DNA from: Coriaria nepalensis
Taxonomy: Eukaryota; Streptophyta; Magnoliopsida; Cucurbitales; Coriariaceae
Assembly: GCA_027186245.1 (NCBI GenBank)
Contig: CP114499.1
Span: 4,841,001 to 4,905,000, forward strand
Reading direction: 5' to 3'
DNA: 64,000 bases
The first letter of the stretch is position 1, and every line of letters begins with the position of its first letter. Below are positions 47,085-58,870 of this stretch, in pieces. The translations under genes were made by a program, and so were the position numbers. A model generated the notes under the pieces. The model ran no database searches. It saw nothing but the letters and a program-made list of their open reading frames with translations, and was not told the DNA's origin.

Positions 47085-47525
47085 TGAGGCCATTGATGTC
47101 AACATATCAGTTATTTCTAGACCATTGATGTCAATGTGTCAGTTGTTTCTGACCCATTAACATCAAGGAGTTACTTTTTTCTGGACTGTTGATGTCAATG
47201 TCAGTTATTTATGGACCATTGATATCAACGTATTAGTTGTTTTTGACTCGTTAACATCAATGAGTCAATTTTTCTGGACCATTGGATTCAACGAATCAAT
47301 TATTTCTGGACCGTAGATATCAACTTATCAGTTATTTATGATGCATCGACATCAATGAGTTAGTTATTTCTGGATCATTGATGTCAACGGATCATTTGTT
47401 TATGGACCATTGATATCAACATGTAAGTCATTTCTGACCCCTTGACATCAATGAGGCAGCTGTTTCTAGACAATTGATATCAACGGGCCAATTTTATGTG
47501 ACTCTATTATATCAACGGGTTAAAA
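47085..47525. repeat. Short tandem repeats, about 33-36 bp, around TTGATRTCAAC
   Basis: About a dozen head-to-tail units of the type CTGGACCATTGATATCAACG plus TATCAGTTATTT. The core appears as TTGATGTCAA, TTGATATCAA, TTAACATCAA and TTGACATCAA. Alternate units tend to read GACC(A/C)(A/T)TTGATRTCAACG and GACYCRTTAACATCAATGAG, suggesting a two-unit higher-order repeat of about 70 bp. Confidence 0.8.
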
Positions 47526-47575
47526 TAATTTTTATCACCTTACTATGTTTAATTTATCTCTTATATATTCTTTTC

Positions 47576-48790
47576 TAGTTGGAGTCAATGTGCCACAATT
47601 TGTCGTGGTTGAGAGGGGGCCATAAACAACTGAAAAGAGGCAAACAAAGCAGAGTAAACATATTCGGTCTCCATTCATAGTTGAAATAAATAATAGATTG
47701 GCTTTGGAAGTTAGAAATAATTTGCGTACTCCGGACCCAAAAATATTATGCAAGATACTAAAGTTGTTAGATCGCAAGATAAAGAGTAAGTACCCTTACT
47801 ATGTTTAATTTATGTTGTTTCCCATCTTTTCCTATATGTTCTTTTTTCCTATGTTATAATTTTGCTCTTATATTTAGCTTTGTTTTCTAAAATATAAGGG
47901 AAGAGATGTCATGTACTTTGAAGTACAGTGGGTATCTTGCCGATCAAGACTTTTGGTTTGAGTGCTTGACGAAAGGACAGTGGCTTCAATCTATCCTGAG
48001 TAATTTTAAAATCCATAAGCTATATTTGTATTATGTTATTATGGTATTATGTTTGTTGATATAGCTTAATTAATTTTGACAGCATATAAATGAAGCACTA
48101 TACCTCATATAGGACCGATTACAAAAAAAAGCCCTTATCTTACAAACAAATTGGTGGCACTCCTACGCGACCAGTTCAGTCAGTGGCTGACTTTTCTGTA
48201 TATGAAAGCTATTGAATTGGAGGATCCACTCTTCAAAGAGTAGTTATATACCTTATGACTTTATTCTCTTATAATTTATCTAATATTTACATTTGAAACG
48301 AATGTAAAATAGACTCCACCTACTATCTTTTGTCCTAGTTACACGTCCGAAAAGTTCTCAAAATTATATGGTGTCGCTTAGGAGGATGCAGAGACCATAT
48401 ACTTCCCATTAAATATCTGGGGTGTGCATTGGTTAGTGCCTGCTTTGGACCTCGAGAATGGAAGCTGTACACCATAAATTCAAATGTAAATTTGAGGGAG
48501 AATTTCGGGCCAGAGTGGGAGGGACATACCGCTAATTTAATATGTGGGTTTATAGCCCAGACACTACCGAATATCATAAAGTAAAGAGCCTGTTTGAAAA
48601 ATAAATATGAAAATAAAATTAATGATACATTCAAGCAGATATCCCTTAGTCCCCCTCAAAATAAGGCAGGATGTGGAGAGGATTGTAGGTTGTGGTGCCT
48701 ACAGTTGAACGTATTATGTATACACTTTATTTTAAGTTTAATTTAAAAATTAATATACTTTCTAATTTTCTTTTGTATACATAGAGTATG
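47576..48790 (+). pseudogene. Ulp1-like cysteine protease remnant 1
   Basis: An N-terminal basic segment has PQFVVVERGP and KHIRSPFIVEINNRLALEVR. After an intron-like gap, YSGYLADQDFWFECLTKGQW follows. The catalytic region reads AETIYFPLNIWGVHWLVPAL, DLENG, with the His of VHW in the usual IPxNxxxHWxL context. The tail has SPPQNKAGCGEDCRLWCLQL; family members have GDCG(V/M)(W/Y), so the catalytic Cys (codon at 48,684) is kept but the context is altered. The middle is frameshifted. It shares the Ulp1 fold with the second locus but not close sequence. Confidence 0.7.
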
Positions 48791-48959
48791 GAGTTTTATC
48801 TCAACTGGTCCTTTTCTTCAAACCCAATGACATCAACGACCATGTTATTTATGAACCGTTGTTGTGTACATGTTGTCTATGAAGTAATGTTCATTTAAGT
48901 GTAGGACACATGTTAGGAAACAATATGTTATATATAGTAATTTGACATCAACGGTCCAA

Positions 48960-49140
48960 TAGTTTATTAACCATCGATGTCAATGACTTAAGTCTCACCA
49001 CTATTGAGCCATCGGTTTGGAGGTTAGAGGCTTAAGTCACTGACTTCAAAAATTGTGTTTTGGAGGTTTCTCACTTCCAAATTTGATGGCTCAATGGGAA
49101 ATTTGACTGATATAGGATGTTGAAGTAATGTTCATTTTAA
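48960..49140. repeat. Imperfect hairpin with GAGCCATCG arms
   Basis: Left arm ATTGAGCCATCGGTTTGGAG, right arm CTTCCAAATTTGATGGCTCAAT, separated by a GGCTTAAGTCACTGACTTC-like spacer. The same words recur inverted at 55.49-55.57 kb and in the strong hairpin at 58.53-58.65 kb. Confidence 0.65.
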
Positions 49141-49149
49141 GTATAGGAC

Positions 49150-52100
49150 TCATGTTAGGAAACAACATGTTATCAACAATAAATGTTTTATTAACATTTA
49201 ATGTCAATGGTTCTGAATAAACAGACTGTTGAAATCAACGCTACAATATGTTATTACTCGTTGATGTCAACAATTTTGAGCAAACCGTCCGATGACATCA
49301 ACGGTCAAGTATGTTATTACCTGTTGATATCTAAATTCCATATCTTTTTTGTTTAGACACATTAATATCCACAATTTATACTTCCCATGTCATGTGTCAC
49401 CATATGTAAAAATAATTTGTATTATTGAAATCTTTGTAATTATTTTCACATTTGTTCAAATTACAACATAACATATAGGAAGTTGAAGTAATATTCATTT
49501 TAGGTATAGGACACATATTAGGAAACAGTATGTTATATATAGTAATAATTGTTGTGCACATGCAAAAATAGGAAGATAACATGTGGAAAAGAGTTTCTTG
49601 ATGTAAATTTTAAACGTAGATGGAAACAAAATAAAAAAATATGTGTCAACAGATTTTAAGCAAGTTAGCTATTGACATTAACGATCTAGTATGTTATTAC
49701 CTGTGATGTCAATGTTTCTAAATAAATAGACCGTTGAAATCAATAGTCCAATATGTTATTACCCGTTAATGTCAGCAATTCTGAACAAACAGTCCATTGA
49801 TGTCAACGGTCTAGTATGTTATTACATGTTGATATCTAAATTCCATATCTTTTTTGTTCAAACACATTAATATCCACAATTTATACTTCTCATGTAATGT
49901 GTCACTATATGTAAAAATTATGTGTCTTATCGAAATATTTGTAATTGTTTTCACATTTGTTCAAATTACAACATATCATACAAGAAGTTGAAGTAATGTT
50001 CACTTGAAGTATTGGACACATGTTAGGAAACATGTTATATATAGTAATAATTTTTGTGCACATGCGAAATATGAAGATAGCATGTGGAAAATAGTTTCTA
50101 GATGTAAATTTTAATACGTAGATGGAAAAAAAATCCATAAATATGTGTCAACATATTTTAAGCATGTTACGTATTGACATCAACTGTCCAGTATGTTATT
50201 ACCCGTTGGTGTCAATGGTTTTGAACAAACGGACTGTTGACATCAACAGTCCAGTATGTTATTACATGGTGATATCTAAATTCCATATCTTTTTTGTTCA
50301 AACACATTTATATCCACAATTTATACTTCCCATGACATGTGTTACTATTTGTAAAAATGATGTGTCTTATCGAAATCTTTGTAATTGTTTTCATATTTGT
50401 TCAAATTACAATATATCATATAGGTAATTAAAGTAATGTTCATTTTCCGTATAGGACACATGTTAGGACACATGTTAGGAAACAACATATTATTTATAGT
50501 AATAATTACTGTGTACATGCAAAAATAGGAAGATAACATGGGGAAAAGAATTTCTTGATGTAAATTTTAATACATAGATGGTAAAAAATCAAAAATATGT
50601 GTCAACGGGTTGTAAGCAAGTTAACTGTTGACATCAACGGTCTACTTTTTATTAACGGTAGATTTCAACCGTTGTTAATAAATGGACAGTTGACATCAAC
50701 AGTCCATTATGTTATTACCCATTAATGTCAACAGTTCTGAATAAACAGACCATTGATATCCACGGTACAGTATGTTACTACACGTTGATGTCAGCGGTTT
50801 TGAACAAATAGACCATTGACATCAACGGTTCAGTATGTTATTACCCGTTGATATCTAAATTTCATATATTTTTTGTTTAAACACATTAATATCCATAATT
50901 TATACTTCCCATGTCTTGTGTCACTATTTGTAAAAATGATGTGTTTTATCTAAATCTTTGTAAATATTTTCACATTCAAATTATAACATATTATATAGAA
51001 AGTTGAAATAAAGTTCATTTTAAGTATAGGACCCATGTTAGGAAACAATACATTATATATAGTACTAATAGGAAGATAACATGTGGAAAATGATTAGTCG
51101 ATGTAAATTTTAATACATAGATGGAAAAAAATCCAAAATTATGTGTCAACGGGTTTAAGCAAGTTACCTGTTGACATCAACGGTCAAATATGTTATTACC
51201 CGTTGATGTCAATATTTCTAAACAAATAGACCCTTGACATCAACGGTCTAGTATGTTATTACTTGTTGATACCTAAATTCCATATCTTTTTTTGTTCAAA
51301 CACATTAATCCACAATTTATGCTTTCCATATCATTTTTTACTATTTGTAAAAACATAAACAAGCAAGGAGTCTTTGCCTAAGCAATGGATTATGTGTCTT
51401 ATTGAAATCTTTGTAATTATTTTCCAATTTGTTCAAATTCCAATATATCATATAGGAAATAGAAGTAAAGTTCATTTTAAGTATATGACTCATGTTAGGA
51501 AACATGTTATATATAGTAATAATTGTTGTGCACATGCAAAAATAGAAAGATAACATATGGAAAAGGTTTCTTGATGTAAATTTTAATACATAGATGGAAA
51601 AAATTCAAACATATGTGTCAACGGGTTTGAAGCCAGTTACATGTTGAATGTTGACAGCAATGGTCCACTTCTTCTTAACAGCTGATGTTAACAGCTGATT
51701 GATGTCAACAGTTGTAAATAAACACACCATTAACATCAATAGTCCAATATGTTATTACCCGTTGATGTCAACAGTTCTGAATAAATAGACCATTAACAAG
51801 AAATGTCCAATATGTTATTACATGTTGATGTCAATGGTTCTGAACAAATAGACCGTTGAAATCAACGGTCCAATATGTTATTAGACGTTGATATTAAAAT
51901 TCCATAGCTTTTCTGTTTTAACACATTAATATCCATAATATACTTCCCATGTCTTATGTCACTATTTGGAAAAATGATGTGTCTTATCTAAATCTTTGTA
52001 AATATTTTCACATTTATTCAAATTACAACATATCAAGTAGGAAGTTGAAATAATATTCATTTTAAGTATAAGACATATGTTAAGAAACAACATGTTATAT

Positions 52101-52320
52101 ATGGTACTAATACGAAGATAACATGTGGAAAATGATTTCTTGATGTAAAGTTTCATTAATAGATGAAAAAAAATCCAAAATTATGTGTCAACGAATTTAA
52201 GCAAGTTATCCATTGACATCAACGATCCTCTTTTTATTAACCATTGACGTCAATGGCTCTGAATAAACGGACCATTAACATCAATGGTCCAGTATATTAT
52301 TTTATCCATTCATTTTGAGT
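49150..52320. repeat. Tandem array, six long units of about 0.42-0.62 kb
   Basis: Each unit has the same order: one to four blocks of the TTGAYRTCAACGGTCCAGTA type with TATGTTATTACCCG, then GATATCTAAATTCCATATCT, a conserved run of about 300 bp (GTGTCACTATTTGTAAAAAT, CACATTTGTTCAAATTACAA, AGGACACATGTTAGGAAACA, AGGAAGATAACATGTGGAAA), and TGTGTCAACGGGTT. The CCATATCT landmark recurs at 49,338, 49,843, 50,283, 50,862, 51,280 and 51,902 (spacings 505, 440, 579, 418, 622). Length differences come mainly from the number of TTGAYRTCAA blocks. Open frames of 60-77 residues on minus repeat with the array and are not genes. Confidence 0.9.
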
Positions 52321-52602
52321 ATACCCTAGTTAAAATTTCTTCATAGAATGGCCTTATGTCTATTTAATTATTTAATTACTTAATTAAAAAATATAAATAC
52401 CTAAAAGTGTTTTGTAACTCATCGAAGACTGTCCCGCATCTTCATTCTCTTCAATTCGAAACTGTTAAAGAAGTAACCCCTTCAACTCGCATGTTGAATT
52501 CAAAACCATCTATTTCACAAACAATCTAAATCAATCCCATCTAAGAAGAGACTAGCATAATCTGAAAACTATTGTGTAACCCATCATCCCATCGATGAAG
52601 CA

Positions 52603-55404
52603 ATGGTTAGTACTCAGAAAAATATGAAGAAAAATACCGAAAAAAGTTTGACAATGGATATTTTAGTCAAATCACCTAAGAAAGAAGAGCAAAGAATGAT
52701 AATGGCACCATAATCAATGACATAAATCAACCAGCCTAGCAGTCTTTACGTATGTCACTTAAAATTAGGTTTTTTTTTGTGTTTTTCTTTGAAATTAATT
52801 AGGATATTGTTATAAATGTTATGAAAAGTTCGAGTGATTATATGCATTTTTAATTGAAAATTTGGTGGGAATATGAATGGGCATCGAGCCATCGAGCATT
52901 TTATATGAGCCATTGAGCAGTTCATATAAATTGCTCGACGGCCCCAAATGACCATTCGTATTCCCATCGAGTATTATAGTCTTCTTGTTTTCAATTTAGT
53001 TTTAGATAATTTTGTTTAATTATTTTTCATTTCGGGTGGAACGAATTCCAATTTATCATGAGTTAGAACCAATAATTGACCAAGGTCGTCGCTTCAAAAT
53101 TTGCATTACTGTGATAGTAAATAAGAAGTGGTGATTACTGACATAAAGAAAAACTTGACCCCAATACAGTTGGAGTCATTTAGGTCTATTTGCCTAGGTC
53201 ATTTTCTGAATGTATCTAGTTAACTTAAGAACTAATACCAAAAGTATTAACTTTTTCACTCTTCGACTAGTAGAGTGCAAGTAGAAGCATGAGTTATGGT
53301 TTATGCACCATAAGAAGCCTATGCGGCTTGGTCTGAGGGAGTTTGCATCGGTGACGAGATTGAAATGTCATAAATATCTTATGGACTACAAAATTAGGCA
53401 AATTGAAAAAAACAACCGCATGTTGAAGTATCTTGGTGGAAAGCTTATTAATGTGTCAGAGCTAGTAGAGAGGTTTAGAAGTGATGATGAGCCATAGAGT
53501 AACCAGGATGATGAAATTGTAAAGATGGCTTGTGTCTACTTCATTGAGGTAGTGCTTTTGGCATAAGGGTGGAGGAATGAGATCTGGCCATTGACGTTAT
53601 CCATAGCCAATAATCTAGTCCAGCTCGAGCAATACCCTTAGGGTAAAAGCTTAATTATGACTACAATTCAATCTCTTAAGCAGGATATTAAAAAGAAGGT
53701 CATTACACATAGGGACCGGTAGGAGGGGACGAAGCTAAAAAAGGAAACCTATAACTTAATAAGGATTTCCACTTGCTTTACAGATTAGAGTTTATATTTA
53801 AATTTCACCCTTTTTTAGTTTAGGTTTGCTAATAGTTAATCCATTAACTATATAGGTATATGATTACGAAGCCATTCCTTATCTTAGAAGGCGATTTGGA
53901 GTGCGGGGTAATGAGAATCTCACGCCTCGGATTTTAAATTGGTTATTCGTGGATCTACCCGTGAGTCATGAAAATGTCCAGATGTAGACCAGGAAAAAAT
54001 AAGTAATGTTTCATTTTTTTAATTAAACTATTTTAGTTCATCATACTTATTGAAATTAAACTAACTCTGATTTTTGTTTAATATAGCTCGTCGTCCGTGA
54101 AATACTAAGGCTAATCAAGGAAGAATTGACTCAGGAGTATTTGACCATTGTGTAACCTTTCATGGATGACGATAAAGAAGATGTGGAACATTGGACAAGG
54201 GTGTGGAAGGAAGAAGAAGACATAGTATAAGAAGAAAAATTCGAAGAGAAAGTAAAAGACGAAGAAGAAGAAAAATAAGAAGAAGTAAAGGAAGAGGAAG
54301 AAGCAAAATGTGATGAAGTTGAGTTGAACAGGAAAAAGGTGTTGGGGTTGGAGAATCTGATTACGGGCTTAGAGAAGAAGATTATGGGAGGGATGAAGAA
54401 GATGTTTAGAAAATTGAGAGATGATAAAAATAAAAGGATTATCAATGATGCCACTTCTTAGCCCAAATAAGGCTAAAGAGAGAGCAATGGAAAAATTGCT
54501 AGATACCGACATGGTGAAGTAAGTATCTATTTTTTCTTACCTTCATTTCGAAGTTATTTTATTTCTTACATTATTTACTAATGAGTTCTTGATTTTCCTC
54601 TGTTAAGGACATGATCATAGGATTCAAAGGCCGTAAGTGCGGGAAAGACTTTTAAGAGATGATATTGCATCCCTCGTCATTGCTAGACAGTTTTGTAAGC
54701 ATTGAAACCTATTTTTGTATACACTAATATATTTTTGAAAAAGCACTTAACTCAATTGCTTATCTTAATTGACTATTTTTATTTTTTTGCTTTATAATTG
54801 TAGCATGTAAATGATGAGTACATGTTTTTGCTATGGATGAGACAACAATAGTTTAATGACTTACTTGACCAATCCGCCGCTTTCCTAGATCAAGTATTCC
54901 CTCACTTTCTAAATATATATATTGGAACAAGACATTCAAGAACTTGAAGAAGGAAGATCGGGAAAAAACATGTATTTCCAAACGGCTCTTTGATGAAGTT
55001 GTACGTCGATGGTGAGGGCTGTCACTAGAATCACATGGGTACATGTAGACTGGCTTTACGTCTTTTACAACATCAATGATGAACATTGGGCGGCCTTGGT
55101 CGTAGATATTCCTAAACATAATATCAGTGTCATGCATAGCCTTTTAAGTAGCAAATACTATACGAAGAAGCTTTTAGAACTTCTAATTCCAATGAGCATG
55201 ATGCTCCCATACTTGTTAAGGAGCAATGGGTCTAAGTGCAGCCTTGAACTATTCGAGATCGTCATCGTCACCGGCTTGCATGAGAACAAGACTTTAGTAA
55301 AAGGGGATTGTGGTGTGTATATGCTAAAATATTTAGAATATCACCAAGCATATTTAGATGTAAAGCTCATTTTTTATGACCATATGGGTTTTTTCTGCTA
55401 TTAG
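52603..55404 (+). pseudogene. DUF1985-Ulp1 cysteine protease gene of the MULE, broken
   Basis: A first exon may start at 52,603 (MVSTQKNMKKNTEKSLTMDI...), before an AT-rich intron. The DUF1985-type N-terminal domain follows: RIPIYHELEPIIDQGRRFK, LTPIQLESFRSICLGHFLNV, ELWFMHHKKPMRLGLREFAS, then VYFIEVVLLA and EQYP. After a probable intron, YEAIPYLRRRFGVRGNENLT appears. A Glu/Lys-rich linker spans 54,160-54,460. The C-terminal Ulp1 domain (55,009-55,404) has VDWLYVFYNINDEHWAALVV, D and GDCGVYMLKYLEYH: catalytic His and Cys present. The usual DS after the sheet reads HS, so the catalytic Asp may be lost. Several stops make it a pseudogene as read here. Confidence 0.75.
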
Positions 55405-55784
55405 ATAACTTACGACATTTATCAACAATATATAGATATTTGACCCAAAAGTATATAAGTTAGCTTGTCTACAATATCTGACCTCAAAAACCAATCGATT
55501 GATGGGTACTAATATCTCTCATCGAGCCATCAATTTCAGAAGTCAGAGACTTAAATTGGTAACTCGACAGTCAAGTTTTTTCATCAAAATTCAATTCAGA
55601 ATCAAAAAAATATAAGTTATAATGTAAATAGAAAAATAAATAATTTATTTATTAAGTACCGAAAACCCAAAAGACAAAACTCATAAGTAATTTGTTCATC
55701 AAGATTACTATGATAAGAGGAAACTTGATTACCCAAATTACAACTTATTTTCGACGGGTGGTAGTGGAATTGAATTCTGACAAG
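55405..55784. other. Spacer between the Ulp1 and transposase genes
   Basis: The two genes converge here. It contains CTCATCGAGCCATCAATTTC followed by GTCAGAGACTTAAATTGG (about 55,518-55,560), a copy of the hairpin arm found at 58.5 kb. No coding sequence is seen; the shared 3' end probably lies in it. Confidence 0.5.
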
Positions 55785-58244
55785 TCAACTTGTTATGTCT
55801 AGGACTACCATAGTTTCCACACTTTCTTCTCCTCTATGTTTGTTCATCGGTCGAAGGTATACGTCTGTTCCTAAATTTCCCACCCAGTCAACGCATGTTA
55901 GGTGGTAGAATAGCAATTGATCGGAGTCTCTCATCACAATGCCACTCGCTAGCCAATAGTGTAGGATAAATTGATTCCGCATAGGCATCTTCCAATACTC
56001 AGTAGAGAACACTACCTCACATAATGTGTAAACGAAATCGTGACACTGTACCACAACTACAACGACATGAGCATACGGTATCTTATCCAAATCAAACACC
56101 CACCATGTGTAACTCCTTCTCCCTAAATTGACCAAAGCAATATCGTTGTTACTTGTCACTTCGTATGTATCATCATTATTCACTCTCTCGACCCGCACAC
56201 TAGAGGCTTCGTTGTGTCTTAGCCCTAGCACTTCCTCTACCTCAGAAGTACATTGTTTATTATGCTTATTAGTTGCTTCTCTTCAAGTGTTGAACCAAAT
56301 CGTCAGCATCTTCTTGATACTATTAAGCAAGGCAATAATTGGATATTCATGTGCATCATTCAATGCATCATTTTGTGACCCAAAAATTTTATTTTTTATG
56401 ATGCCGAATCTACGACCCTTAAAATGAGAACTTGATCAATTTTCAAAACAGGCCCTCTAAGTAACTTGCCACACTAGGATGTCGAGTTCTGATCTCATAG
56501 AAGTATTGGTTAAATTCTTCAACTGTATATGATGTGGCTCCACTATAGAATGTTGAAGTCTTCAATTATATATGATGTGGCTACACTGTATAATACCAGT
56601 ATAAAACCATCACACTTGAAATTATTTCTTATATTATTCCCAAGGTGTCACATGTACGCATCGTGTTTTGCATGAGTATAAACATTACATAGTGCATTTT
56701 CAATGCTTTGTGATCGATATGATACAAAAACCATTTCGGGGGCAATGAGGATTCCCGTAGACTAGTCAAGAACCAAGACTAGAATGCTACGTTCTCCAAG
56801 TCGGCTATACACCATGCTATCGAATAAAATTGTTTATTTCCATCCATTATAGCTGCAGTTAGAAGTGTGACCTTGTATTTGGATTTCAAAAAGGTCCAAA
56901 CGATACCAATAACCTTTCACATGAACCAAAACCCATTAACGAATGCCCCAAAAGGCATAAAAAAAGAAGAAAAAAAACCTACCATCTTCTTCTGTCACCA
57001 TATCTGTTACAGTCCTCTAATTAATCACTTTCAGGATGGTTGTGTACCTTGGCAACATTATGTAGCTCTCCTCGGTCGTACCCCTAATAAGATCACACGC
57101 AATAGTCTTTGCTTTCCATGCCTTTTGATAAGCAATATCTACATTGAGTGATCTCGTTACATCTCATAAAAGTATTGGACACATGACATCCAATTATAGA
57201 TGAAGTTGCTTGCTGATTTCTCCTTTTCATAAATGGGAAGGAACATGTGTACTCATCATAGCAAGATCAAATTTTGAAAAATGAAGAATTTTTCCTTCCG
57301 ATAGAAAGGAGCTGCCACTAACAGTTTGGGTCAACACAAACGACAACCTATGTAGTCCTATTCACCTTCTTCACCTTGAACTCTTTATTATTTTGGATCG
57401 CATGCATATGTACTTTTACCTTTAGATCGGTCTTTGAGGTAAATAACCAATCATGATAAAACTCCCCTAGTCATTACTCATAAGAATCAGTCGGGACTAA
57501 ATAGCTTCCAAAATTGGAATGCTCGATAGACGGTGTAGCGGGAAGGGCAGCAAATGGAAAACATTGGCATATTCACCATCATTCTCTTCATCATTTTCAA
57601 TTTCATGTTGTGTCAAGTCCTAAATGGGGAGTATAGAATTCTGGTTATCTAGAGTAGATAATATAGGAGGTAAGTACTACACTCATAAAGTAGTCATCCG
57701 AGATCATGACTAGGAACCCACGGTCAACATCATCTATTTGACTATTACCACATTCTTCCACAGTTCTTTCATCATTATCATCACCCCCATCCCCATCCAC
57801 ATCATGATTTCTAAAATCCAAATTGCCTTTATTACTAAGATTCTAATGAGCATTACCAAAATCATGTACTTTAGTGTGTGACAACTGTATGAACATTACC
57901 ATTATTACGAGCTTTGGTGAGTCTAACATTTGAAAGATTAGGTATTCGACTGATCTCTTGGACATATGTATCATTTGTCCTCTTAGGAATCAACCTCACA
58001 TATAATGGAGATTTGTAGTTCCATTGGAGTGCGAGTGGACTAAGAACAACTTTACGTCAAAGTCCTTCTTTATAAAGATGGGACACTCATTGAAAGGAGA
58101 TGTATGCTTGTATGATAGTTCCAAAACAATTTCATTTCGATCAACTTCGATGGTTTCATGGACAACATCCAACAGTTTATTAAAACTTACATTAGTTTCA
58201 ACCATAACACTATCATTACTATTGAGTTCTTCAGACACCATCAA
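55785..58244 (-). pseudogene. mudrA-type MULE transposase, degenerate
   Basis: The N-terminal piece (58,244-57,996) has LELSYKHTSPFNECPIFIKK and DFDVKLFLVHSHSN, as in transposases of this MULE group. A zinc-binding MuDR-like region near 57,300-57,420 shows FKVKKVNRTT and VDPNC. The catalytic region near 56,640-56,730 reads VFVSYRSQSIENALCNVYTH with AKHDAY and HLGNNIRNNFKCDG (family: ISDRHxSI..AxxxVFPxAxHxxCxxHLxxN). The C-terminal SWIM finger (56,231-55,785) reads VNLGRRSYTWWVFDLDKIPY, AHV: all three Cys of CXCXnCXH are replaced (Tyr, Trp, Tyr) and only His remains. Stops interrupt the middle. Confidence 0.8.
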
Positions 58245-58389
58245 TAATACTTTAAGCTAGTCTTATCATTTTTTTCCATTCCCCACATAGTATAAGCCTA
58301 TAAACATTCTAAGAAAGTTCATTCTTGAAAAAGAAAAATAATTTCAAATCAATATCTTAATTATACTAACATACTATAAATAAATAACC

Positions 58390-58870
58390 CATTGATATAT
58401 CGACATTCAAAGCATCATAAACATTAGACCCTTAGAGCACAACGGGTCAATTGTGTATATTAACGGGTCGGATAAAACTAAACAGTTGACATCAACAGAT
58501 AAGTGTTTTATGACCCGTTGATGTATCAGCGGTCCCATCGAGCCATTGATTTTAGAAGCCAGAGATTTAAACCGATGGCTTGATGGGTAGTTAGATCTCC
58601 CATCAATCGATTTAAGTCTCTAACTTCTAAAATCGATGGCTCGATGAGAGATCTTACTACCCATTAAGCTATTGATTTTGGAGGTTAAAGACTCCTTAAG
58701 GTAAGTTTTATGACCTGTTACTATCAACGATCCATAATGTTATGAACCATTGACTTCAAGGGATAAGTTTTATGACCTGTTGATATCAACGTTCCATAAT
58801 GTAAGGAACTGTTGATATCAATAGGTAATTATTTATGTACAATTGATATCTCAATGGGTTTTTATGTTCT
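58390..58870. repeat. Right sub-terminal repeats and a strong hairpin of the MULE
   Basis: Words of the left arrays recur: AGTTGACATCAACAGATAAG, TGACCCGTTGATGTATCAGC, GACCTGTTGATATCAACGTT. Between them, CATCGAGCCATTGATTTTAG (58,533) pairs with CTAAAATCGATGGCTCGATG (58,626), and the next bases pair as well (AAGCCAGAGATTTAAA with TTTAAGTCTCTAACTT), leaving a loop of about 25-30 bases that itself carries GATGGCTTGATGGG. Confidence 0.75.

Larger units (their letters stand above)
47000..58870. mobile_element. Large Mutator-like element with Ulp1-type protease genes
   Basis: A block of about 12 kb held together by shared sub-repeats (TTGATGTCAACGGTCC-like) at both ends. It contains two Ulp1-like protease remnants on plus and a mudrA-type transposase remnant on minus, convergent with the second Ulp1 gene. 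MULEs that carry Ulp1-like genes are known in plants (Kaonashi or KI-MULEs; a similar case in melon). Terminal inverted repeats and a 9-bp target duplication were not found by eye. Ulp1 proteases cleave SUMO from proteins; the role inside MULEs is unknown. Confidence 0.65.

Noticed and set aside
49397..52156. A series of similar 60-77-codon minus frames (containing CNLNKCENNYKD-like text)
   Set aside because: They repeat with the tandem array and lack any start signal or family match; they are shadows of the repeat unit, not a gene family.
47085..52320. Regular short repeats that could suggest a CRISPR array
   Set aside because: The genome is a plant, units diverge, spacers are themselves repetitive, and no cas genes exist.
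54131..54454. 107-codon minus frame rich in Ser and Phe
   Set aside because: It is antisense to the Glu/Lys-rich linker of the DUF1985-Ulp1 gene; GAA repeats read backwards give TTC/Ser-Phe runs.
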